Part shown: positions 56,551 through 64,000 of the stretch, one piece after another
How the letters are laid out: each line of letters opens with the position of its first letter
Position numbering within the stretch: position 1 is the first letter of the stretch
Source: Lactiplantibacillus plantarum
GTDB lineage: Bacteria; Bacillota; Bacilli; Lactobacillales; Lactobacillaceae
Assembly: GCF_014131735.1 (NCBI RefSeq)
Contig: NZ_CP039121.1
Span: 1,922,001-1,986,000, forward strand
DNA length: 64,000 nt
Reading direction: 5' to 3'
Notes under the pieces: generated by a model
What the model was told of the DNA's origin: nothing
Seen by the model: only the letters and a program-made list of their open reading frames with translations
Databases searched by the model: none
Made by a program: the position numbers and the translations under genes

Positions 56551-56757
56551 AGCCGGTGCGCGTCCTATTCCGACCTACGGGGCTGGGTGACAATTGCTGG
56601 AACGCAGCCGACGTCGATTTGAGCTAACGCATAACCCGCGTCATCTCAAATACGAGTCTTATTCTAAGCCGGAAGAAAGACACTTCCGACTAAGAATAAT
56701 TTGGCTACTGAGCATTGTCACCCAGCCCCTCCGGTCGGGAAGCCGCTCGAATGGCTA
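56551..56757 (-). repeat. Structured element, copy 1 (minus orientation)
   Basis: An outer stem pairs 56570-56575 with 56733-56738 and 56579-56594 with 56714-56729 (GGGGCTGGGTGACAAT, 16 of 16 bp perfect), with a 3x3 internal loop. Inside are a hairpin ATTTGAG/CTCAAAT (56617-56623 with 56645-56651) and a 15-bp hairpin with two mismatches (56661-56675 with 56683-56697). The reverse complement aligns colinearly with copy 2 over about 190 bp. Confidence 0.7.
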
Positions 56758-56984
56758 ATGAACGACCATCGAACTCGGTACAATTTGTCGTTGACTATTT
56801 TGATACTGGAATTTTAAACAAAGCGTTAGGTGTATTAAGCACTCCGTCAAGAGATTAAATCTCACTACAACAATTTAGGATTAGTGAGCTATCTCAATAT
56901 CATTTTCAGTCTGACAGTTGATTGACAAAATTATGGTTTATGAAAAACAATGACGAATTCACCAAAAGTTGGGTACGCACATGT

Positions 56985-57175
56985 CCGCCATTCGAACACT
57001 GTCCCGACTGGAAGGCGTTTCGGCCAATGCTCAGCGGTGAAATTCCACTTAGCAAGCGTCCTTGGCTTGGTTAGTGGAAGACCAGTATTTAAGACGTGGG
57101 TTGCGGCTTAAATCTGTGTCCACCGCGTTCCAGCAATTGGCAGAAATGCCTGGAAGTCGGCTTAGGACGAACCAG
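56985..57175 (+). repeat. Structured element, copy 2 (plus orientation, diverged)
   Basis: The same three stems as copy 1 with changed bases: outer CCGACT/AGTCGG (57004-57009 with 57155-57160) and 57013-57028 with 57136-57151 (14 Watson-Crick pairs, one G-T and one mismatch of 16), 3x3 internal loop kept; inner hairpin 57043-57056 with 57066-57079; inner hairpin ATTTAAG/CTTAAAT (57087-57093 with 57107-57113). Shared blocks with copy 1 include GCGTTCCAGCAATTG and CAATGCTCAG. Confidence 0.7.
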
Positions 57176-57305
57176 CAAAACAAGTTTACACCAACTCGTA
57201 TCTATTTCCAGCGGGTTTAAGCTGGCTGCTTCTGAATTTAAAGGAACAGCACGTTTTAATCGTGGTTAATGCTAAATAATAACGAGCACAACATGTTATC
57301 AATCA

Positions 57306-58607
57306 TCAGTTCTTAGTGGTCGGTAAATCCGTTGCAGTTAATCGACGCCGCTTGCGGAATTTAAAGTATCCCCAAGCAACGATTACGACACCGACACCGG
57401 AAATTACGTACGGACCAGTTGAGCCCCCGGCCACGGTCATTTTTTGATTACCGATATTCGGATTGGACATCGTAATCGTTTGGCCGGTCATCGTTGAAAT
57501 ATCGAACTTGCTCAAGTCCACTCGGAATTCAGCAATCGAATGTGAACCGGCTTGAGAAACATACCCGTTGCCGACCGTCCCGTACTGATGGCCCTCATTG
57601 TACTTACCACCCGTAAATGAGACAGCTTTGACCGCCCCGTCACTTTGCGAGCTAGGCATCTCATTGGACCACACGTAATACTTCTGACCACCAATGTCGA
57701 AATTATAATCCCCGTAACCGGGAACCTGTCCATACTTCATCTTGACATAAACGTAGACGTACTTTCCGTCACTAACCATTGCCATATAACCGTTATAACC
57801 CTCGGTCAAAGTCACGTTCTTCCAATCATTAAAGTTACCATCGATTTTAATGTTGAGATTATCATTGTCATTGGCTGCATTATTGTCCGTCGTCGAGGAC
57901 GCCTTGGAAGAGACCGTGCTTTTATCAGTAATTACCCCAGCTGAGCTAGTTGCTGAGGAACTGGCTGCACTACTGGTGCTAGTCGTAGAACTTGAACTAG
58001 TTGTAGAATTCGCATTTGTACTTGAACTGGTACTACTACTTGAGCTAGTTGAAGTCGACGTAATTGTTCCAACAGTGCTAGTCGTAGAGTCACTACCGAT
58101 ATTCGGATTGACCATCGAAATCTGCTTACCACTCGCACTGTCAGTTAATCCTAACTTGGTTAAGTCAATCTGAAATTCGGCATAATTATGCGAACCGTCG
58201 TTGGTCACATATCCCGTCCCGACAGTTCCATACTGAGTACCATCGTTCCATTTACCACCAGTTAATGTGAAGGACTTGACCGTTCCCGAGCTAACACTAC
58301 CTGAAATATTCTTAGACCAAATATAATACGTCTTACCATCAATAGTGAAATTATAGTCGCCATATCCTGGCACAGCACCATTTTTCATCTTGACGTAAAC
58401 ATTGACATACTGGCCAGCACTCGTGAGTGCCGTGTAACCATTATAGCCCTCCGTTAACGTCGCATCTTTCCAGTCGTTCATCTTGCCATCAATGGTGATG
58501 TTGGCGCTAGCATGCGCTGCGGTCGTCATTTCAGGATTGATCATTGTTGCCCCCGTTACCCCAAAAACGAGCATGCCTAAGATCATCAACTTATTAATTT
58601 TTTTCAC
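57306..58607 (-). CDS. Secreted protein with a Firmicu-CTERM-like sorting tail, probable XrtG substrate
   Basis: A 433-residue secreted protein. Signal peptide (about 1-35, KKINKLMILGMLVFG, ending AHASA). Two repeats of about 135 residues (36-172 and 251-386), each beginning IDGxxNDWK and TLTEGYNGY and ending NPNIG, with GYGDYNF in the middle. A Ser/Thr-rich linker (about 172-250) joins them. The repeats look CBM9-like. The C-terminus has a hydrophobic segment (398-415, GPYVISGVGVVIVAWGYF) and a basic cluster RKRRR, the arrangement of exosortase substrates; the family TIGR04145 (Firmicu-CTERM) is the fit I recall. GTG 58607 is the start: GGGAGGTG lies eight bases upstream. Not preceded by other genes. 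Confidence 0.85.
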   Translation of the reverse strand: MKKINKLMILGMLVFGVTGATMINPEMTTAAHASANITIDGKMNDWKDATLTEGYNGYTALTSAGQYVNVYVKMKNGAVPGYGDYNFTIDGKTYYIWSKNISGSVSSGTVKSFTLTGGKWNDGTQYGTVGTGYVTNDGSHNYAEFQIDLTKLGLTDSASGKQISMVNPNIGSDSTTSTVGTITSTSTSSSSSTSSSTNANSTTSSSSTTSTSSAASSSATSSAGVITDKSTVSSKASSTTDNNAANDNDNLNIKIDGNFNDWKNVTLTEGYNGYMAMVSDGKYVYVYVKMKYGQVPGYGDYNFDIGGQKYYVWSNEMPSSQSDGAVKAVSFTGGKYNEGHQYGTVGNGYVSQAGSHSIAEFRVDLSKFDISTMTGQTITMSNPNIGNQKMTVAGGSTGPYVISGVGVVIVAWGYFKFRKRRRLTATDLPTTKN

Positions 58608-58684
58608 GATGATCACACCTCCCAAGTTCAATACCATTTCAACGGGTAACGAAGACCATTAGACTCTTTTTACCCTATAAACTA

Positions 58685-58713
58685 ATACTATACTCTGGAT
58701 AACAATTTATCAA
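58685..58713 (-). promoter_or_regulatory. Promoter of the substrate gene
   Basis: Minus strand TTGATA (58708-58713), 17-bp spacer, TAGTAT (58685-58690); a TATAGT overlaps it with a 15-bp spacer. Confidence 0.5.
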
Positions 58714-58830
58714 TCATTATTTCCATCTAAATGAACCCAATAACCATTAATGGGACAATATTTGAGTTGGTGATTAAACGACTCCTCTTCAAACCGCTTT
58801 GGCGGATACAGCCTTAGGCATGCCAGTACC

Positions 58831-58861
58831 AAAAAAGCACGCCCTATTAAGGACGTGCTTC
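58831..58861 (-). terminator. typA terminator
   Basis: A 10-bp stem with one mismatch (AAGCACG.CC with GG.CGTGCTT) followed by six T on the minus strand. Confidence 0.85.
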
Positions 58862-58873
58862 CAAGCAATCAAC

Positions 58874-60712
58874 TTACTTGTTCATTTTACGCTTTTTAGC
58901 TTCTTTTTCACGGGAGTTCGTGTTCAAAATGCGTTTCCGCAAGCGAACATGATCTGGCGTAATTTCACAGAATTCATCACTATTCAAGAATTCAAGCGAT
59001 TCTTCCAATGTCAAATGCGTTGGTGTCTTGATTGTCGCCGTCAAATCCTTGTTAGAAGAACGCACGTTGGTCATGTTCTTACCCTTAGTAATGTTAACTG
59101 AAATGTCATTTTCGCGGCTATTTTGGCCCACGATCATGCCTTCATATACTTCGGTACCTGGATCAACAAAAATCGTTCCCCGGTCTTCGATTCCCATTGT
59201 GGCGTATGTCGTGGTCTTACCCTGGTTGATTGAAACCAAAGCACCGTTACGGCGGCCTGGGTTCCAGTTAGGAATAACTGGGAGGTATTCAGAGAAAGTA
59301 TGGTTCATGATTCCGTAACCACGTGTCAATGAAAGGAATTCAGTTGAATAACCGATCAAGCCTCGTGAAGGTGCTAAGAAAGTCAACCGGGTTTGGTTAT
59401 TACCAGTACTTTCCATGTTCTTCATTTCAGCCTTACGCTTTGATAAGGTATCAATAATTGAACCAGTATATTCGTCTGGCGTATCGATTTGAACAGATTC
59501 AAATGGTTCGCAACGCTTACCATCAATTTCGCGATAGATAACTTCTGGACGAGATGCTTGTAGTTCATAACCTTCACGCCGTAACGTTTCGATTAAGATT
59601 GACAAATGCAATTCCCCACGACCAGAAACGACCCATGAACCAGGTTCGTCAGTATCATCAACCCGAAGTGAAACATCGGTTTCAAGTTCAGCCTTCAACC
59701 GCATTTCAAGTTGACGGGCAGTTACGAACTTACCTTCCTTACCCGCAAATGGTGAGGAGTTCGTACCGAAAGTCATTTGTAAAGTTGGTTCGTCAATCCG
59801 TAAGATTGGCAAAGCTTCAGGATTAGCTGAATCAGCAACCGTTTCACCAACGTTGATATCTTCCATCCCAGAAACAGCAACTAAGTCACCGGCGTGGGCT
59901 TCATTGATTTCCAAACGTTGAAGACCAAAGAACCCAAACAACTTAGTTACGCGGAAATTTTTCTTACTACCATCGAGTTTCATGACAGAAACACTGTCAC
60001 CAACCTTGATCGTACCACGGAAGACCCGACCGATACCAACCCGACCAACATAATCGTTGTAGTCTAATAAGGCCACTTGGAATTGTAAAGGTTCGTCAGA
60101 GTTGTCAATTGGTGATGGGATCGTCTTGATGATCGTATCGAAGATTGGTTGCATCGTATGTTCCTGCTTAGCAGGATCTGATTCATAACTAGAAGTCCCA
60201 TTTAAAGCTGAAACATAGACCACTGGGAAGTCTAATTGTGATTCGTCAGCACCTAATTCGATGAAGAGGTCTAACACTTCGTCAACGACCTCTTCAGGAC
60301 GTGCACCGGGGCGGTCGATTTTGTTAATAACAACGATTGGTGTTAGGTGTTGTTCCAAAGCTTTTTTCAAAACAAACCGAGTTTGAGGCATCGTTCCTTC
60401 AAACGCATCAACAACGAGTAATACCCCGTCAACCATGCGCATGATTCGTTCAACTTCACCACCGAAGTCAGCATGTCCTGGTGTATCTAGAATGTTAATT
60501 TGTTTGTCGCCGTAACGTACGGCCGTGTTTTTCGAAAGGATCGTGATACCGCGTTCCTTTTCAATGGCATTAGTGTCCATCGCCCGATCGTCAATCTGGA
60601 CATGTTCGTCAAGGGTATCCGATTGTTTAAGCATTTCGTTAACCAACGTCGTTTTACCGTGGTCAACGTGGGCAATAATGGCAATGTTGCGGATATCATC
60701 TCTAAATTTCAA
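58874..60712 (-). CDS. typA: Ribosome-associated GTPase TypA/BipA
   Basis: A translational GTPase involved in stress adaptation and 50S assembly. The start TTG 60712 ([23 protein letters not shown]) gives 612 residues, the normal length. AAAGGAAG lies seven bases before it, whereas the ATG at 60730 has its purine stretch touching the codon. G1 AHVDHGKTT (about 14-22), [11 protein letters not shown]3 [12 protein letters not shown] (about 75-86), G4 NKIDRPGA (about 130-137) and the C-terminal [19 protein letters not shown] are typical. Confidence 0.96.
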   Translation of the reverse strand: MKFRDDIRNIAIIAHVDHGKTTLVNEMLKQSDTLDEHVQIDDRAMDTNAIEKERGITILSKNTAVRYGDKQINILDTPGHADFGGEVERIMRMVDGVLLVVDAFEGTMPQTRFVLKKALEQHLTPIVVINKIDRPGARPEEVVDEVLDLFIELGADESQLDFPVVYVSALNGTSSYESDPAKQEHTMQPIFDTIIKTIPSPIDNSDEPLQFQVALLDYNDYVGRVGIGRVFRGTIKVGDSVSVMKLDGSKKNFRVTKLFGFFGLQRLEINEAHAGDLVAVSGMEDINVGETVADSANPEALPILRIDEPTLQMTFGTNSSPFAGKEGKFVTARQLEMRLKAELETDVSLRVDDTDEPGSWVVSGRGELHLSILIETLRREGYELQASRPEVIYREIDGKRCEPFESVQIDTPDEYTGSIIDTLSKRKAEMKNMESTGNNQTRLTFLAPSRGLIGYSTEFLSLTRGYGIMNHTFSEYLPVIPNWNPGRRNGALVSINQGKTTTYATMGIEDRGTIFVDPGTEVYEGMIVGQNSRENDISVNITKGKNMTNVRSSNKDLTATIKTPTHLTLEESLEFLNSDEFCEITPDHVRLRKRILNTNSREKEAKKRKMNK

Positions 60713-60772
60713 AATTGATCTTCCTTTCATCCTTCAAAATTCTGACTATCTTCGACAGCAGAAATCTTACAT

Positions 60773-60801
60773 ATATTAATACAATCCGCCGTTACTATCA
60801 A
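60773..60801 (-). promoter_or_regulatory. typA promoter
   Basis: Minus strand TTGATA (60796-60801), 17-bp spacer, TAATAT (60773-60778), about 55 bases before the start codon. Confidence 0.55.
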
Positions 60802-60862
60802 GTCATAGCTTCAACTTGAAACCTTCATAACGACGTTTTCAGCGGCTTTCATCCATTGACAT

Positions 60863-60891
60863 AAAAAAACTGTGACATATGGGTCACAGTC
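60863..60891 (-). terminator. Terminator after the inositol monophosphatase gene
   Basis: A perfect 8-bp stem (ACTGTGAC at 60869-60876, complement at 60883-60890) followed by seven T on the minus strand. Confidence 0.85.
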
Positions 60892-60901
60892 CCACTACTT
60901 A

Positions 60902-61675
60902 CTAGACGATTGCCAAAATTGAGCGTTGTGCGCGCTTTGTCGCTATCAGTACAGCACCCGATGATAACATATTAACCGGGTTGCCGTCAACTCTAGACAC
61001 AACCAAGCCAAGGCTTTCCGCGAGAACGCGACCAGCCGCAAAATCCCATGGTCGCAAGTATGACAGGTAGCCGACCAGTTCGCCCGCTAAGACCTGGCTA
61101 ATTTGAATACCAGCACTACCCATAATCCGTGGTCCCAGTGATTTGGCAATAATCGTCTGCATATTGAAGCGGTCTTGAATTAGTAACGGCGCACTCGCAC
61201 CAAACAGCCCCGCACTCAGATCAACATCCGCGGGTGCAGCCAGCAATTCACCGTTAAGCGTGACGCCGACTTCAGGACCACCAGCATATAATTTATTCGC
61301 CATGACATCAAAGATATATCCCAGTGTTGGTTTACCGTCAACATACAAGCCCACCATCATCGCAAAATGATTACGCTGATGCACAAAATTCATGGTACCG
61401 TCGATTGGGTCAACGATCCAGACGTGACCATTCATATCAGTAACTTGGTCGCCGGTTCCTTCCTCAGCTAAAATCTTCGCAACTGGATCCAAGGCTCGAA
61501 TCTGACGCACCAAAAAATCTTCATTGCTATGATCCACGTTAGTGACCAAATCACGCCGACTCGTCTTCTCCGCAACCGTCAAGTGGGTGCCCATCTTCGC
61601 CAACACTTGCGCTCTCGCAGTTTGCATCACGACTTGCATTTTCTGATTTAACTGTTTCACCACATTCGTTTGCAC
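60902..61675 (-). CDS. Inositol monophosphatase family protein
   Basis: A 257-residue lithium-sensitive-type phosphatase fold. RRDLVTNVDHSNEDF (about 40-54), the metal-binding ILAEEGTGDQ, the motif WIVDPIDGTMNFVHQRNHFAMMVGL (about 81-105) and the late SYLRPWDFAAG (about 205-215) are all present. The substrate may be inositol phosphate, a nucleotide (PAP) or another sugar phosphate. It follows the UPF0223 gene by 10 bp and lies downstream of the LDH-like gene, forming an apparent three-gene unit. Confidence 0.92.
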   Translation of the reverse strand: MQTNVVKQLNQKMQVVMQTARAQVLAKMGTHLTVAEKTSRRDLVTNVDHSNEDFLVRQIRALDPVAKILAEEGTGDQVTDMNGHVWIVDPIDGTMNFVHQRNHFAMMVGLYVDGKPTLGYIFDVMANKLYAGGPEVGVTLNGELLAAPADVDLSAGLFGASAPLLIQDRFNMQTIIAKSLGPRIMGSAGIQISQVLAGELVGYLSYLRPWDFAAGRVLAESLGLVVSRVDGNPVNMLSSGAVLIATKRAQRSILAIV

Positions 61676-61685
61676 GTTAAGTCAC

Positions 61686-61973
61686 CTAGTCTCGGTATTG
61701 AAATCGCTGCTTGTTAGTTTCCTGAGCTGCGCGCATTGTTTGATAAATCCGATAACCTGAAGCAGCCTCATAATCACGAGCCAGTCGTTTTTCTTCCGAC
61801 TTAGCCGGAACGACCGTCTTAAAATCACGATAGGCTGCCAACAAGTCTGCTGTAGCGATTGTTCCTTCATTAGCGGCCTCGATGGCTTGATAAAAGGTCG
61901 TAACCTTAATGATCTCGGCCGTGGTCCACGTCTCATCCAGTGGATATTGGTAATTATCATTGTGTTTAGACAT
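61686..61973 (-). CDS. UPF0223 family protein
   Basis: A 95-residue helical protein, MSKHNDNYQYPLDETWTTAEIIKVTTFYQAIEAAN at the start, ending TNKQRFQYRD. It fits the UPF0223 (YktA) family, of unknown function and found in Firmicutes. ATG 61973 overlaps the 3' end of the preceding gene (stop at 61966) by 8 bp and is preceded by GGGGGAG. In B. subtilis the yktA relative also lies near an inositol phosphatase gene (yktC), which supports the call. Confidence 0.88.
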   Translation of the reverse strand: MSKHNDNYQYPLDETWTTAEIIKVTTFYQAIEAANEGTIATADLLAAYRDFKTVVPAKSEEKRLARDYEAASGYRIYQTMRAAQETNKQRFQYRD

Positions 61974-62898
61974 CTTCATCCAACTCCCCCGCCGTGACCC
62001 GGTCAAGTTCCTCTTGAACCTGGCTCGCAATCTCAGCGTATTCTTTCTGCTCTTCATCAGATAGCACCATATCCGCCATTCGTTTGATTCCGTTAGCACT
62101 AATCAGTACCGGTGATGATAATCCAACCAGCTGGTCGTCATCGACTGGTGTTTGGATATTTGTGACGGTACCGATAAACGGTGTCTGGGCGTAAAACGCA
62201 TTGAGCACTTGTACTAATGCTAACACACTCAAGGTCTGATTAGTAACAATCGTGGGGTCGTCGATCTGCTCCGTCGCTGCACTCATTTCGTCCATCCCAA
62301 AACTAATATCCTGGTTAGCCAAATAAGTCATCACGGGCGCCGGCCCAATATATGAACGACTCCATGAGATCAGGTGTGTCGCCGCAGTTCCCACTACGAA
62401 TGCGCGGACATCCGCCGGGCCGACACTTAATTGCTGACGTAGTAGTTGCTCCAATAAACGACTCTGCGGCAAAGTACCCAATCCGACCACTTTAGAATGA
62501 TCAATGCCACTGAAACGCGCAGCTAAGACACTTAAAACCGCATCATTGCTACCAGCCAAAATAATTTTTCCGTTAAAACCAGCGCCCATCGCATCATTCA
62601 CAAACGCGCGAAATAGCGGCAAAGTCGCCTTTAAATCACCACTGGCATCACGGTCGCTTGCCAATGGCACTAAATTTCCAATAATCAAGCTATCTGCTTG
62701 CGAATAATCCGGCTTAGCTTGCGCCACTAGTGTAAACTGACGACAAGTTAAACTCGCTGTTACCAGTGCTTGGTAGCGCGGCGCTTCTTCAGCACCCGTT
62801 GCGACCACTAATTTCACTGGCAAATCTTTGGCAATTGCGACTAATATTAATTGTTGTACGAACTCGAATAATCCCCGAATAATTACTGTATTAATCAT
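61966..62898 (-). CDS. Degenerate lactate/malate dehydrogenase-like protein
   Basis: A 310-residue protein that keeps the overall layout of LDH/MDH: an N-terminal strand-helix, a middle KIILAGSNDAVLSVLAARFSGIDHSKVVGLGTLPQSRLLEQLL (the substrate-loop side, where LDH has GSGTxLDTxR), and a late FIGTVTNIQ region. The NAD GxGxxG loop is replaced by a region beginning IIRGLFEF, and the catalytic HGDS is replaced by GTAATHLI. It probably does not work as a dehydrogenase. It is first in the unit with UPF0223 and inositol monophosphatase. ATG 62898 has GGAGGG six bases upstream. Family reading is moderate. Confidence 0.7.
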   Translation of the reverse strand: MINTVIIRGLFEFVQQLILVAIAKDLPVKLVVATGAEEAPRYQALVTASLTCRQFTLVAQAKPDYSQADSLIIGNLVPLASDRDASGDLKATLPLFRAFVNDAMGAGFNGKIILAGSNDAVLSVLAARFSGIDHSKVVGLGTLPQSRLLEQLLRQQLSVGPADVRAFVVGTAATHLISWSRSYIGPAPVMTYLANQDISFGMDEMSAATEQIDDPTIVTNQTLSVLALVQVLNAFYAQTPFIGTVTNIQTPVDDDQLVGLSSPVLISANGIKRMADMVLSDEEQKEYAEIASQVQEELDRVTAGELDEDV

Positions 62899-62924
62899 TT
62901 CAATCCCTCCAACCTTCGATAATA

Positions 62925-62952
62925 ATTGTACCTGAGCTGTCAATGAATTCAA
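62925..62952 (-). promoter_or_regulatory. Promoter of the LDH-like gene
   Basis: Minus strand TTGAAT, 16-bp spacer, TACAAT. It lies 27 bases before the start codon. Confidence 0.5.
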
Positions 62953-63251
62953 GTAAATGTTAATAAAAAGCTTACTCTTTTGTAACATTTTTGCGTAACC
63001 AATTGGTCCACTTCCCCCCGAAGCAAACACATTTTGATATGTTATTAATATAGACCACTACATGCTAAAAAGTTAGCAATTTGAATAACAACATCCGCAT
63101 CAGGTTCAAAGGCGTCACTTACGGATCAGCTGAGTAATGATTAACAAGACTGACCTTCATTGCGCCTGACAGCGCGTTAAGTTACGTTTTTACGTGACTA
63201 TCTTGACTGGTACTTCGGTAATCCATACTGGCTGCAACATCCTATGTAAAA

Positions 63252-63283
63252 TAAAAGTTTGAGACTCACGCCTCAAACTTTTA
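63252..63283 (-). terminator. pdhD terminator
   Basis: A perfect 11-bp stem (AAAAGTTTGAG at 63253-63263, complement at 63272-63282) with an 8-base loop and T on the minus strand. Confidence 0.88.
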
Positions 63284-63300
63284 TTAAGCCATCATCCGCT

Positions 63301-64000
63301 TTAGATGTGCGTTGGGTAACCCATCGCTTCATCCGCCGCTTCTTGAACTACTTCACCTAGGGTCGGGTGTGGATGAATCGTCAAAGCAAGGTCTTCGACA
63401 TTCATCCCACCATTGACCGCAACGCTTAATTCAGAAATCAAATCACTGGCACCTGGTCCGGCAATTTGGGCGCCGACAATGGTGCCTTCGTCCTTCGTAC
63501 TGACAAGACGGAAGAAGCCGTCCATGGCGTTCAACGAGATTGCACGACCATTACCAGCAAATGGAAACTTCGACGTCTTCACCTGCAAGCCGGCTTCTTC
63601 AGCTTCAGCCTTCGTCATGCCAACTGTTGCCAATTCTGGATCAGTAAAGCAAACTGCCGGAATTGAAACGTAGTCGTTCGCCGTCTTCTTGCCACTGATT
63701 GCACCAGCAGCAACTTTGGCTTCAGCAAAAGCTTTGTGTGCCAGCGCAGCACCGGCGACAATATCTCCGATTGCGAAAATATCCTCAGCGGCCGTCCGCC
63801 CCTGTTCATCAACTTCGATCAAGCCGCGCTTCGTTAACTTGACGTCAGTGTATTCCAAGCCCATGTCGTCAGTATTAGGCCGCCGACCAACCGTGACCAT
63901 AACATAGTCAGCATGAATCTCAGTTTCTTTCCCGTCGACAGCGTAGGTAACCGTAACGCCACTATCATCTTGTTCGGAGTTTTTAGCCATCGCATTAGTA
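63301..64000 (-). CDS. pdhD: Dihydrolipoamide dehydrogenase (E3), 3' part
   Basis: C-terminal half of the FAD-dependent E3 of pyruvate dehydrogenase, cut by the window edge. The frame is open to the last base (residues before the visible ATG read ...TNA). It shows [14 protein letters not shown], the FAD-binding [35 protein letters not shown], and the catalytic HPHPTLGE near the end. Ends YPTHI. The Met at 63990 is internal, not a start. It is the last gene of the pdh operon, with the terminator 18 bp downstream. Confidence 0.95.
   Translation of the reverse strand, partial: TNAMAKNSEQDDSGVTVTYAVDGKETEIHADYVMVTVGRRPNTDDMGLEYTDVKLTKRGLIEVDEQGRTAAEDIFAIGDIVAGAALAHKAFAEAKVAAGAISGKKTANDYVSIPAVCFTDPELATVGMTKAEAEEAGLQVKTSKFPFAGNGRAISLNAMDGFFRLVSTKDEGTIVGAQIAGPGASDLISELSVAVNGGMNVEDLALTIHPHPTLGEVVQEAADEAMGYPTHI

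Larger units (their letters stand above)
56375..57305. other. 931-bp non-coding stretch between exosortase and substrate
   Basis: No credible open reading frame on either strand. Most of the recognisable content is two inverted copies of one structured element (56570-56738 and 57004-57160, see separate entries), about 265 bp apart. The rest is AT-rich. The promoter of the xrtG operon should lie between 56375 and about 56550; I could not place it. A clear terminator for the substrate gene is not seen. Confidence 0.6.
62899..63300. other. 402-bp intergenic region with promoter and pdhD terminator
   Basis: The minus-strand promoter of the LDH-like gene is probably TTGAAT (62947-62952) and TACAAT (62925-62930), 16-bp spacer. 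The pdhD terminator lies at 63252-63283. The part in between has a weak ATCCG/CGGAT pair but no clear feature. Confidence 0.5.

Noticed and set aside
56551..56757. Copy 1 of the structured element as 6S RNA or a T-box leader
   Set aside because: 6S RNA is one long stem with a central bulge, and a T-box needs its conserved bulge and a downstream antiterminator before a tRNA-linked gene; neither is seen.
56551..57175. The 56.5-57.2 kb repeats as an insertion sequence or CRISPR array
   Set aside because: There is no transposase frame, only two copies, in inverted rather than direct order, and no regular spacers.
57645..58173. Plus-strand and shifted frames across the Ser/Thr linker of the exosortase substrate
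   Set aside because: Low-complexity DNA of the linker keeps all frames open; the Leu/Val/Glu-rich product is an artefact.
61682..61960. A 92-residue frame overlapping the UPF0223 gene
   Set aside because: It is a shifted frame of UPF0223; the reading frame at 61686-61973 has the family sequence and SD.
63301..63990. pdhD starting at the Met codon at 63990
   Set aside because: The frame stays open to the window edge and the visible part is only the second half of the enzyme, so this Met is internal.

Overview
The window reads as chromosomal DNA of a low-GC lactic acid bacterium, most likely Lactiplantibacillus plantarum. I infer this from recall, not from a search: the gene order around a ten-gene capsule cluster matches what I remember as cps4A-J, the protein sequences are lactobacillus-like, the Shine-Dalgarno (SD) sites are strong (AGGAGG type), and sigma-A-like promoters and long intrinsic terminators are common. 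Nearly all genes are on the minus strand. The exceptions are a small HTH gene at the left edge, a 94-residue orphan, the fruRKA operon, a lipoprotein, a 56-residue protein and rpsT.

Layout from left to right. 67-5785: regulator, then rnz-SDR-lapA-recJ-apt (RNA processing, repair, purine salvage). 6218-7944: orphan gene and the GTPase gene obgE. 8192-11850: fructose operon fruR-fruK-fruA. 11990-13312: metallophosphoesterase lipoprotein. 13420-23162: the cps4 surface polysaccharide operon (chain length/kinase/phosphatase module, epimerase, priming transferase, three further glycosyltransferases, polymerase, flippase). 23585-29767: uvrC, an amino-acid ABC transporter, two small proteins, a MazG-like protein and engB. 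29926-39327: clpX, tig, tuf, a TPR-like protein, rnjB-dapA and an MFS exporter. 39464-40215: divergent rpsO and rpsT. 40393-47480: holA, comEC-comEB-comEA, an SepM/YlbL-like protease, coaD, rsmD, ylbG. 47641-52269: pyc and ftsW. 52732-58607: exosortase region. 58874-64000: typA, inositol monophosphatase, UPF0223, a degenerate LDH-like protein, and the 3' part of pdhD cut by the window edge.

The most unusual region is 52732-58607. It holds an exosortase (XrtG type, Cys96/Arg138/His158 visible), two membrane glycosyltransferases in the same operon, and upstream a secreted protein with two copies of a CBM9-like domain, a Ser/Thr-rich linker and a C-terminal tail of one hydrophobic segment plus a basic cluster, which looks like the sorting signal. 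Together they look like a Gram-positive protein-sorting and glycosylation system parallel to sortase. Between exosortase and substrate lie 931 bp without genes. That gap contains two inverted, diverged copies of a roughly 170-190 bp element whose three stems are kept by compensatory base changes. This is good evidence for a structured RNA or a palindromic mobile element that I cannot name.

Several start codons were moved from the longest open frame because of SD spacing or promoter position: fruR GTG 8192, MazG-like TTG 29172, typA TTG 60712, the exosortase substrate GTG 58607, tuf, rpsO, uvrC, obgE and others. All family assignments come from motifs read by eye.
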